Source of the DNA: Rhodopirellula maiorica SM1
GTDB taxonomy: Bacteria > Planctomycetota > Planctomycetia > Pirellulales > Pirellulaceae
DNA: 34,780 bases
Direction of reading: 5' to 3'
Assembly: GCF_000346295.1 (NCBI RefSeq)
Contig: NZ_ANOG01000538.1
Span: 1 to 34,780 of the forward strand
The notes beneath the pieces were generated by a model, which saw only the letters and a list, made by a program, of their open reading frames with translations, was not told the DNA's origin and did not search any database. Of the stretch, positions 1 through 6,938 are shown one piece after another (the first letter of the stretch is position 1; every line of letters begins with the position of its first letter). A program made the position numbers and the translations under genes.

Positions 1-512
1 ACGCCGGCTTCAGCACAAGCAATCGCTTGGCCGAATCCGAACAGCAGCGTCAAGTTGCAATGGATGCCTTCCTTTTCCAATTGCTCGGCGGCACGGATGC
101 CTTCCCACGTACTGGCGATTTTGATCAGGATGCGGTCCTTCGAAATCCCTGCTTCCTTGTACAATTCAATCAACTCGTGAGCCTTGCGAACCGTGCCTTC
201 GGTGTCGAAGCTCAATCGTGCATCGACCTCCGTCGAAACACGGCCGGGGATCAGTTCCAAGATACGGCAGCCAAAAGTGACCGAAAGCTTGTCGATGATC
301 GCGTCGATCAGACCCTCTTCGCTATTGGACTTGGATTGGCCGTAGGCAATCGCTTCATCAAGCAGCGATTGGTATTGTGGCATCTGAGCCGCTTTGTACA
401 GCAACGATGGGTTGGTCGTCGCGTCGTGCGGTTTGTGCTTGGCGATCGCATCAATATCGCCGGTATCAGCTACCACGACAGTATGTTTTTTCAATTGGTC
501 TAGCGAACTCAT
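1..512 (-). CDS. tal: Transaldolase, partial (C-terminal part beyond the window edge)
   Basis: Reverse-strand reading from the ATG at 512-510 gives about 170 residues of a TalB-type transaldolase, the pentose phosphate enzyme that moves a dihydroxyacetone unit between sugar phosphates in the cytoplasm. The family's N-terminal signature DATTNPSLL lies near residues 30-38. The Schiff-base lysine is K131 in [11 protein letters not shown], followed by the conserved [12 protein letters not shown] segment. The frame is open to base 1, so the gene runs off the window and roughly half of the usual 310-320 residues is missing. It is divergent from the lipid kinase gene that follows, with about 230 bases between them. 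The family is certain from the motifs; completeness cannot be judged. Confidence 0.95.
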   Translation of the reverse strand, partial: MSSLDQLKKHTVVVADTGDIDAIAKHKPHDATTNPSLLYKAAQMPQYQSLLDEAIAYGQSKSNSEEGLIDAIIDKLSVTFGCRILELIPGRVSTEVDARLSFDTEGTVRKAHELIELYKEAGISKDRILIKIASTWEGIRAAEQLEKEGIHCNLTLLFGFGQAIACAEAG

Positions 513-746
513 GAGTCGGCCTTGATTGGGAGCGTGTTGTGAAGTGTTTTTCGTATTCTAGCAGATCCAAGGTACCTCTGAGAATCACGCTCGCGAACCT
601 ACATCGGATGATTGCAGAATTCATCAACGCAACGCGGTCGGCGGGCGCAAGAAATGCAGTACACCGCAAGCGGGCGGTGTGTCGAATCGTCTGTCGAATT
701 CCCCGCACGTTACCTTAAAAATCAAAAGGGTGTCGAAAAACGAACC

Positions 747-1649
747 ATGACCAACCTCGTTTTCTGGAACCGAGGCTCGGGCAAGGCCGAGCAAGTCGAG
801 CGGCTTCGCACGGCATTGCCATCCGCAACGTCCACGTGGGTACAAATGACTCGTGATTTGGATCTGCGGGAATCGATCGAAAAGGAACTTCATTGCAAAT
901 GCGACATCGTATTCGCCGCTGGCGGTGACGGCACCGTCAATGCTGTCGTGAACGCCCTGATGAAAATTGACGCAGCTCGCCGGCCCTGTATGGCGGTAAT
1001 TCCGCTGGGGACTGCCAACGACTTTGCCGGCACCCTCGCCATTCCCGACGAGATCGACCGGGCGGTCGCCTTGTATCGCGACCGCCAGCCGATTCCGATT
1101 GATGTGGTCCGAATCACCGGTCGGGGATTTCAGCGTTATTACGCGAATGTCGCCGCCGGAGGTAACTGCGTCCGTGTTTCCGAAGAACTGACTGACGAGA
1201 TCAAATCACGTTGGGGAGCGTTCAGCTACCTGCGGGGGGCCGTAGGCGTGTTGGCTGATATGAAGAGCTTCCGCGTGAACGCCGAGATGGATGGCCAGCG
1301 GATTGATGATTTTGACAGTTGGGCCGTGCTCGTCGCCAACGGAAAAACGAATGCGGGACGCATCGCAGTGGCGCCCGAAGCCTCGCCCGTCGACGGACTG
1401 CTCGACGTTGTGCTGATCAAAGATGGCGACGTGATGGACATGGTCGAAATCGTCGCCGGCAATCTGCTCGGTAACTTTCTCGAATGTGAACAAGTGATCT
1501 ATCGACAGGCCCAACGATTAAAACTCTATTCCGATCCGCCGATGCGATTCACGCTTGATGGTGAAGTGGTGGATGAAGAACCGGTTGAGTTTGAATGTGT
1601 TCCCGGAGCGATTCGCATGTTCTGTGGTCCCGAGTTTGGACAGACTTAA
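747..1649 (+). CDS. Diacylglycerol kinase catalytic-domain (YegS/DgkB-like) lipid kinase
   Basis: This 300-residue protein carries the DAGK catalytic domain of bacterial lipid and sphingosine-like kinases, which phosphorylate a lipid hydroxyl with ATP at the inner face of the membrane. It opens with the NRGSGK strand (family NPxSG). The nucleotide loop GGDGT is at residues 59-63, and the second motif PLGTANDFA begins near residue 86. A C-terminal beta-rich region ends with FTLDGE and a charged VEFE strand, as in YegS. The frame stays open upstream to 612, but homologous sequence begins only at the ATG at 747, so that start is chosen; the Shine-Dalgarno signal is weak. The lipid substrate cannot be told from sequence. 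The length of 300 residues is normal for the family. Confidence 0.88.
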   Translation: MTNLVFWNRGSGKAEQVERLRTALPSATSTWVQMTRDLDLRESIEKELHCKCDIVFAAGGDGTVNAVVNALMKIDAARRPCMAVIPLGTANDFAGTLAIPDEIDRAVALYRDRQPIPIDVVRITGRGFQRYYANVAAGGNCVRVSEELTDEIKSRWGAFSYLRGAVGVLADMKSFRVNAEMDGQRIDDFDSWAVLVANGKTNAGRIAVAPEASPVDGLLDVVLIKDGDVMDMVEIVAGNLLGNFLECEQVIYRQAQRLKLYSDPPMRFTLDGEVVDEEPVEFECVPGAIRMFCGPEFGQT

Positions 1650-1688
1650 AAACGAAATCAGGCCTGAGTTTTTGCTCAGGCCTGATTT
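1648..1688 (-). terminator. Intrinsic terminator for the minus-strand gene at 1750-2268
   Basis: A perfect 14-bp inverted repeat (arms 1655-1668 and 1675-1688, containing CAGGCCTGAG) with a 6-base loop is followed on the minus strand by CG and then five T (1652-1648). It therefore terminates leftward transcription from the Tyr/Gly-rich protein gene. Its T-tract overlaps the TAA stop of the convergent lipid kinase gene. The plus-strand side is followed by G-rich sequence, so rightward termination is likely weaker. Confidence 0.85.
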
Positions 1689-1749
1689 GGGGTTGGGCTA
1701 TTGTCGTTGTGAAAACTGTGGCAGATGACAGGCAGAAGCCTATCTCGCA

Positions 1750-2268
1750 TTATTCGTTGCCGATCGCATTGCCGATCGCAGCACCAATATTGCCGCCACG
1801 CTGTCCACCGATGGCATCTCCGATCGCACCGCCAATCGCCGCGCCGCGCTGCTGCGATTGAGTTCCATAGTAGCCGTTGCCGTACACGTTATTGCCGTAC
1901 ACATTGTTTCCGTAGTACGAGCCGTTGTTGTAGTAGCGTCCGTCAATGGTCGATCCGTACGATGGATACGGTGTCGAGTTGCTGCCGCGATACCCGCTGC
2001 TGTATCGGCCGCTTGGCGCATAGTACTGAGGTGTCGATTGACGGTAACTGTACGACGGCACCGAATATGAATAGGGTTGGCTATACGTTGGACTCGAATA
2101 GCGTCGGCTCGAGTACGACGGTTGAGAGTACGTTGGATAGCCGCGTTGGTAATACGATCCTGAGTTGCCGTATTGAACGACGACTTGAGCGTCGGCCGGG
2201 ACGGGGGCAGCTGTCCATGTTAACGCTGCGACCACGGCAGATAGACTGAGATATCGAAAAGCAATCAT
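1750..2268 (-). CDS. Exported Tyr/Ser/Gly-rich low-complexity protein with C-terminal glycine-zipper
   Basis: The 172-residue product begins with a Sec-type signal peptide (hydrophobic stretch near residues 8-20, likely cut after ADA at about residue 27). The mature part is low complexity, rich in Tyr (about 27 in total), Ser, Gly, Pro and Asn, with short repeats such as YGNNVYGNNVYGNG. The last 30 residues are a glycine-zipper stretch (GAAIGGAIGDAIGG and GAAIGNAIGNE), a pattern seen in outer-membrane-associated Gly-zipper proteins. No enzymatic motif is visible. It may be a cell-surface or envelope structural component; that is inference. A strong terminator follows at 1688-1648. It lies 36 bases downstream of another envelope gene on the same strand, so the two may be co-transcribed. 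Confidence 0.8.
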   Translation of the reverse strand: MIAFRYLSLSAVVAALTWTAAPVPADAQVVVQYGNSGSYYQRGYPTYSQPSYSSRRYSSPTYSQPYSYSVPSYSYRQSTPQYYAPSGRYSSGYRGSNSTPYPSYGSTIDGRYYNNGSYYGNNVYGNNVYGNGYYGTQSQQRGAAIGGAIGDAIGGQRGGNIGAAIGNAIGNE

Positions 2269-2304
2269 GATAAAGTTCCTGTGTAAGTCGATTGTATGGT
2301 TAGT

Positions 2305-2787
2305 TTACTGAAACAAGCGGTTGGACCGGATTTGTTGCCAGGTGGTGGGTTGACGACGCGAGTTGAAATACAACGTCGTCGCGAGCACACCTAGCCCAAA
2401 GCCGATTGCCAAATTGGTGAGTGACGTTTTGACGGGCAATTCGTCAATTTCGTACTGCACTCGCTCGACCGCAGAATGCACCGAGTTGCTGACCTGTTCG
2501 CCAGCCCGATGAGCTTGATCGACGAATGATCGGAGCGGAGATTCGTCAGTTGGCGCGAATTCGGAGACGACCGAGTCGATCTCGTCACGCTGTGTGTCGA
2601 CTCTCGCGGCGACAAATTCGGTCAGCTCATCTACCGAGCGATCGCACTGCTTTAGCTCGTCTTGATTGATTTGCGGCCAACGGATGTTGATCGCGGTGAA
2701 GACCGGCTCCCACGGGTCAGTCGTCGATTGCGGGGTCGAACTCGTATCGGGCAGACGATTATTTGAAGTTGCCGCTTGGGTTGACAT
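2305..2787 (-). CDS. Hypothetical protein with C-terminal membrane anchor
   Basis: The product is a 160-residue unrecognised protein. Residues 1-30 are Ser/Thr/Asn-rich. The middle is acidic and probably helical, with Asp/Glu-rich heptad-like stretches. One hydrophobic segment (LTNLAIGFGLGVLATTLYF) lies near residues 125-145, followed by a short Arg-containing tail. This C-anchored layout resembles ElaB/YqjD/DUF883 membrane-tail proteins, but I cannot assign it to that family. The frame extends upstream to 3024 and would overlap opgG. The ATG at 2787 is preferred because AGGGA precedes it at normal spacing and the upstream part looks non-coding. It lies about 130 bases downstream of the opgG stop, on the same strand. 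Confidence 0.65.
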   Translation of the reverse strand: MSTQAATSNNRLPDTSSTPQSTTDPWEPVFTAINIRWPQINQDELKQCDRSVDELTEFVAARVDTQRDEIDSVVSEFAPTDESPLRSFVDQAHRAGEQVSNSVHSAVERVQYEIDELPVKTSLTNLAIGFGLGVLATTLYFNSRRQPTTWQQIRSNRLFQ

Positions 2788-2917
2788 TGTTTGCGTCCCT
2801 GTTGCTGGTATAGCGACGGGATGCGTGCGGGTCGGAAGTCGACCAACGCCACGTACCGCCGTTTTATCCCAATTAGATGACGCAATTGCTGTGCCTAAGC
2901 CAAAGCGATTGACACGC

Positions 2918-4513
2918 TTATTCCTTTCGCGTGTATACCTGCGGGTACTCAAACGTCGGTTCTGTGGCGGGGCACAAATAGACAAACCGTTCCGACAGTT
3001 TTTGCTTTGCATCGGTGCTTGCATCCACCAGCGTGACGCCTAGTTCCACCGGGGCATCCTCGGTGGGACGTAACAGAACATGAGCGATCCAGTCGCCAGT
3101 GTCGGTGCGGTCGGCCGAGGCGGAGATGACTTCGCCGCGAACCGTTGTAACATCGACGTCCACTGTTCCGTCGCTTCGCCTCGCCATCACGTCTCCCGCG
3201 AACCGGATGTCCATGGCGATCAGTCCGTCTTGCCGCTGCACATCGAAATAAGTCGCTCGTGCAACCTCGGTTTGGTCACTGCGATCACCGGGAAAGAACG
3301 AAACTTGGTAGTCCAGGTCCAGCGGAGTATCGAGTGTCGGTTTTTGGTCGGGGATCCAGTAGACGCCGATGTTGTCGATCCCCTCGTGGGCGCCGGGCAA
3401 CTCGAGCAGTTCGACCACCCCGTTTTCCCATCCGCGCTTAGGTCGCACCCAAACACTAGGCCGATTGTGGTACTGAGCGTTGTGATCGTCAAAGTGATAG
3501 AAAGCTCGGTTGCGCTGCAGGACACCAAATCCAGCTAGTTTGTCGACACGGAACTGCGAAACCGAAGGATAGCTTTGGCGAGCGAACGCACGCCATGTCC
3601 ATCCATCGTTTTCCGTTTGAATTAGCAACCCATCCGAATCGTGGACGGCAGGACGATTGTCCAGCGGCGGACCCATCAGCCCATCACCCCACATCCACAT
3701 GCTGGTCAGCGGCGCTACACCGATCTTTTCGGGCAGCGAACGAAAGTACAACGAGCACTTCACGTCCACGGTGGTTTCGGTTGTCCCCGGAGTCAGCGTG
3801 AATTGGTAGGCTCCGCTCACCGAACGGCTGTCCATCAAGGCCAGAATCGAGAGCTGTTCATCGTCGGGCTTAGGACGCTGGACCCAAAACGATTTGAAAA
3901 ATGGAAACTCTTCGTCGCGATTCAGCGCTATGTCCACGGCCAGCCCGCGGGCCGAGGCGCCGTAGACCGTATCGGCACTGCGGCCACGAAAGTAACTCGA
4001 ACCGAGAAACGTTAACATCTCTTGTCCATCGCCTTGACCGGGGAATCGGCCTGCGATCTTGATGCCGGCGTGTCCCGAGTCGCGGACTACTTTCTCGGCA
4101 ATCGGAGTGCGATACAGAAAGTTACGTGACGAGAATGGGACTTCGTGTGAGACCCCTTTTTCGTTGGTGTACAGCGAAACACGGTCACGTTGGACAAAGC
4201 CACGATGAAACGTCTCTAGCCAAAACGGTAGTCCGTCTTTCCACCATACCGCCTTTTCAGGTCGATATTGGATGTCGCGATATTGTTCGTAGCTCATTTG
4301 GCTGAGCGCTGTGGGTGGCTCGGCACGCGGCTGAAATTCATTTTTGGCGGTCGCTGCAGCCAATGCCTTTAATTCGGCAAAGCTGGTGATCTGCGTCGCC
4401 GCAGCCGATTGTCGACTTTGCGACAGATTTACGGGACGTCGTGGAGAGTCTGCCGGCGTGATGCCAGCGAATAGAGCAAGCAGCAGAGAGAGTGCTGTAA
4501 AGAGTCGCAACAT
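2918..4513 (-). CDS. opgG: Periplasmic glucan biosynthesis protein OpgG/OpgD (GH186 family)
   Basis: The 531-residue protein has an N-terminal signal peptide (LFTALSLLLALFAGITPA) and the full MdoG/OpgG fold. Family landmarks are the YRDIQYRPEKAVWW segment (about 79-91), SSYFRGRSADTVYGASARGLAVD (split around residues 172-194), the EEFPFFKSFWV motif (201-211), and RPSVWVRPKRGW plus NGVVELLELP near 351-373. OpgG/OpgD proteins act in the periplasm on nascent osmoregulated glucans; E. coli OpgD was shown to be an endo-beta-1,2-glucanase founding GH186. The FYHFDDHN segment (D342/D343) aligns by eye with the family's proposed catalytic Asp region. It sits next to a GH144-type gene and near opgH, but on the opposite strand to opgH, unlike the usual opgGH operon. 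Its start has no clear Shine-Dalgarno sequence. Confidence 0.93.
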   Translation of the reverse strand: MLRLFTALSLLLALFAGITPADSPRRPVNLSQSRQSAAATQITSFAELKALAAATAKNEFQPRAEPPTALSQMSYEQYRDIQYRPEKAVWWKDGLPFWLETFHRGFVQRDRVSLYTNEKGVSHEVPFSSRNFLYRTPIAEKVVRDSGHAGIKIAGRFPGQGDGQEMLTFLGSSYFRGRSADTVYGASARGLAVDIALNRDEEFPFFKSFWVQRPKPDDEQLSILALMDSRSVSGAYQFTLTPGTTETTVDVKCSLYFRSLPEKIGVAPLTSMWMWGDGLMGPPLDNRPAVHDSDGLLIQTENDGWTWRAFARQSYPSVSQFRVDKLAGFGVLQRNRAFYHFDDHNAQYHNRPSVWVRPKRGWENGVVELLELPGAHEGIDNIGVYWIPDQKPTLDTPLDLDYQVSFFPGDRSDQTEVARATYFDVQRQDGLIAMDIRFAGDVMARRSDGTVDVDVTTVRGEVISASADRTDTGDWIAHVLLRPTEDAPVELGVTLVDASTDAKQKLSERFVYLCPATEPTFEYPQVYTRKE

Positions 4514-4599
4514 AGGGGGGAATCCCGTGGTGAAAAGAGTGAACCCAGCGGGATTGATTCGAAAGCAACAAGTGTGCCATTAAACCGGCACCGGACTCG

Positions 4600-5937
4600 T
4601 TACGCGAAACCGGCCAATTTCAGGGCTTGCGTCGCTGCGGGATGTCGCATGAAGGCGTCCCACACCCCACCGGTCAACAGATTCTCAGCCATGATCAGTG
4701 TGATTCCGGTATCGATCCCGATCACGTCGCGGCCGACCCAATGCGTCGCGGGGTTGTAGGCGTTCACAAAACCATAGCGAGAGAAAATTTTGTCGCCGAA
4801 GTGTTGTTTTTGATAACGCAGTGTGTGCAACGCCTGTTTGGGCACGATCGCCAACCCGCCCGCTGCGGCACTGGGGACAATTGTGCCATCGATTTCACGG
4901 TCGGGTTCGCAGCGACCATTTTCGTAGGGGCCACCCCAATCGCGATACCCGCCGGCGCTATCACTACTGGTCAACCCCCACATGTCGTTGCCGTAATGGC
5001 GCATTTGGGCTGGGTAGCGGTTTCCGAGTTCGGTCATAAACGCGATTTGTGCATGGTGAGCTCGGACGGAATTGTCCCAGTAGCTGCGTCCGCTGGCAGA
5101 TCGGACACTGCGAAAATCAAAAAAGGCCATCGGATACTGGTGGACAAACAGCGGTGGATAGCTGATGAAGTCTTCGCCGTCGTGTTGCAACACGGGCGAG
5201 CGTCGCCATGCTTGCCAACATCGCGGCGGGATGGGCGAGCTCGGTGCCCCAATCGCCAACAGCACCAGCACGATCAGTTCACTGAAACTGTCCCACTGAT
5301 GCGAGATCATTCCCGATTCGGGCGTCCATCCCATATGCAACAAATCGTTCGCCCCGAGCATCCACTGCCAATCCACACGGCGGTAAAGTTCGTCCGCCAA
5401 GTGGACAATTTCCAAATCGTCCGAGAACGTCGTGGCTGCGGTCATCGCCCCAGTCAATAGCAATGCCGTGTCGATCGACGATGCTTCGGCGCCCATGGAC
5501 CGTTTGCCGCTAGAGGCATCAAAAAAGTGATAGACAAATCCCTTTTTGTGATCGGCCAACGTCACCAGCGAACGCAGCAATTCGCGAGTCCGATCGGCGG
5601 CATGTTCGCGGGGAATCCACTCGGATTGGGCGGCAACGCTGTGGGCTGCTAATCCAAATCCACACGCAGCCGAACTCGCATGATCACTGAACCACGATCC
5701 ATTGGTGGCTCCGCGGTCCGAAATGAACCCCGTGTTGGGATGAGCTGCATCGACAAAGAATTGATAGCAACGTTGTTGCAGATCACGTAGAAAACCGTGG
5801 TCACTCTGTTCCATCACAGCGGGGTCTCGCTGAAGAGCGGAAACAAGTTGTGAATCGGCTGCATCGGCTTTTGTCAACAAATTTGAGGGAGCCATCGAAA
5901 GCGACAGTCCCGTCGCTAAAAAAGTGCGTCGCTTCAT
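4600..5937 (-). CDS. Glycoamylase-like (PF10091) protein, putative GH144 beta-1,2-glucanase, Tat-like export signal
   Basis: The product is 445 residues from the ATG at 5937. It begins KRRTFLATGLSLSMAP, a twin-arginine-like signal, so it is probably exported folded. The rest matches the PF10091 glycoamylase-like domain in order: GFISDRGATNGSWFSDHASS, SSIDTALLLTGAMTA, FSELIVLVLLAIGAPSSP, PPLFVHQYPMAFFDFR, WGLTSSDSAGGYRDWGGP, DGTIVPSAAAGGLAI and a C-terminal GIDTGITLIMAENLLTG. PF10091 includes GH144, whose characterised members are endo-beta-1,2-glucanases. Beta-1,2-glucan is the backbone of osmoregulated periplasmic glucans, so its place between opgG and opgH supports that substrate. Exact specificity is inferred. 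The frame extends upstream to 6060, but only the internal ATG gives a sensible signal peptide. It lies 86 bases upstream of opgG on the same strand. Confidence 0.85.
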   Translation of the reverse strand: MKRRTFLATGLSLSMAPSNLLTKADAADSQLVSALQRDPAVMEQSDHGFLRDLQQRCYQFFVDAAHPNTGFISDRGATNGSWFSDHASSAACGFGLAAHSVAAQSEWIPREHAADRTRELLRSLVTLADHKKGFVYHFFDASSGKRSMGAEASSIDTALLLTGAMTAATTFSDDLEIVHLADELYRRVDWQWMLGANDLLHMGWTPESGMISHQWDSFSELIVLVLLAIGAPSSPIPPRCWQAWRRSPVLQHDGEDFISYPPLFVHQYPMAFFDFRSVRSASGRSYWDNSVRAHHAQIAFMTELGNRYPAQMRHYGNDMWGLTSSDSAGGYRDWGGPYENGRCEPDREIDGTIVPSAAAGGLAIVPKQALHTLRYQKQHFGDKIFSRYGFVNAYNPATHWVGRDVIGIDTGITLIMAENLLTGGVWDAFMRHPAATQALKLAGFA

Positions 5938-6397
5938 TGCGAGCCTACAAGGTGGGGGGGGAAGGGAGCGAGGATTGTGGTTTGTATCGCCGTGGGGGGA
6001 TGCAGCGCCGAAAACGCCAAAAGCCCAAGATCCCATGGGGTCTGCTTTACTGAGTAGCAACCCATTGGTCGCAAATTGAGCAGCAAAACGTGGAGGACAT
6101 GGGGAACTTTGACGGTTCGGCGGACATTGCCGGAGCCCGGGGAAACTTCACAATCTAAATGCTAAATAATCTTTCCTACGGCGTTAATGGCAAAATGTTC
6201 CCGCACAGCGGTTCTATGTGAACCAAGCCCCCCTAGTGAAAGGCGGGGCCTCTTTAATACCACTCCGCTGACGGGTGGTCAAAGAATTCGCGTCGGCATG
6301 GACGATGTTGTGGCACAACGTTTGTACTCACATTGCACTCGTAGGGAACACGGAGCGGATCTCGCTCAACTTATCAGCTTATCCAAGGATCTATGTC
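5938..6397. other. Intergenic region between divergent GH144-type gene and 149-residue protein gene
   Basis: This 460-base stretch holds no convincing gene. It must carry the two divergent promoters of the glucan locus. Visible features are G-runs at about 5950-5966 (C-runs in the leader of the minus-strand gene) and a GC-rich imperfect hairpin at about 6227-6249 (GCCCC/GGGGC arms). Open frames at 5850-6053 and 6187-6441 have no recognisable protein features. Confidence 0.5.
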
Positions 6398-6847
6398 ATG
6401 TCCGTATCACAAACAACCTATTACACAGGTGCTTCGTTTAGCACGCCCTGTACAACTTCATATCCGTCCAATCACGATCGCTCGCGTCAACAGGTGAAAT
6501 CCTACTTGCAAAAGTGTGGCGTTGCTGACGAGCGGGCCGCGGTTGAAAGTGATCGGATCGTGAACCAAGCGGCGACCCAAATCCAGTCACGCTCCGCTTC
6601 GCAAACAACCGCCGATCTGACGCGGGCGTCGTTGTTATTGGCGATCGAAGAGCTAGCTCGGATGCCTTTGCCAACGCAACTGACTCGTCAAGTTATCCCG
6701 GCGTCGATCGATCGTCCGATGTGGAACGCGAGTCCGGTGCGGCGCGCAGCTCCATTGCGAATGCAGTGGTGGATCGACCAGTTATTTGGCGGCAATCGAA
6801 TGGCAGTTGTAAAAGGACGTCGGCGGTACGTCGAACAACAAAACTAA
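6398..6847 (+). CDS. Hypothetical protein upstream of opgH
   Basis: The 149-residue product is not recognised. The ATG at 6398 is preceded by AAGGAT at 6385-6390, a good ribosome site, although the frame opens at 6275. It has no signal peptide or membrane segment. Residues 25-85 look helical (RSRQQVKSYLQKCG, then ADLTRASLLLAIEELARM). The C-terminus is basic, with a WWIDQLFGG stretch and KGRRRY near the end. Only 91 bases separate its stop from opgH, and both read rightward, so co-transcription is likely. A cytoplasmic accessory or regulatory role in glucan synthesis is possible but unproven. It is probably lineage-specific. Confidence 0.6.
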   Translation: MSVSQTTYYTGASFSTPCTTSYPSNHDRSRQQVKSYLQKCGVADERAAVESDRIVNQAATQIQSRSASQTTADLTRASLLLAIEELARMPLPTQLTRQVIPASIDRPMWNASPVRRAAPLRMQWWIDQLFGGNRMAVVKGRRRYVEQQN

Positions 6848-6880
6848 CGCTTGCTGCGGAGCGTTGCCTGTCTAGGTAAC
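6846..6880 (+). promoter_or_regulatory. Two overlapping alternative hairpins in the opgH leader
   Basis: The first hairpin pairs AACGCT (6846-6851) with AGCGTT (6860-6865). The second pairs GTTGCCT (6863-6869) with AGGTAAC (6874-6880), with one G-U pair. They share bases 6863-6865, so both cannot form fully. A pyrimidine-rich tract follows at about 6885-6903. This could be a processing or attenuation element between the 149-residue gene and opgH; the function is not shown. Confidence 0.35.
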
Positions 6881-6938
6881 GAGGGTCTCTTTTCTTTTCT
6901 TCTTGAAAGTCCAAAAAATGATGGACGAGGCTACCGTA

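Noticed and set aside
27-503. 158-codon plus-strand open frame
   Set aside because: It is antisense to transaldolase, whose motifs are unmistakable on the minus strand.
3080-4015. Plus-strand open frames antisense to opgG
   Set aside because: Composition without family features; opgG on the other strand explains the region.
4627-5460. 277-codon plus-strand open frame
   Set aside because: Mirror of the GH144-type gene; no protein-like motifs.
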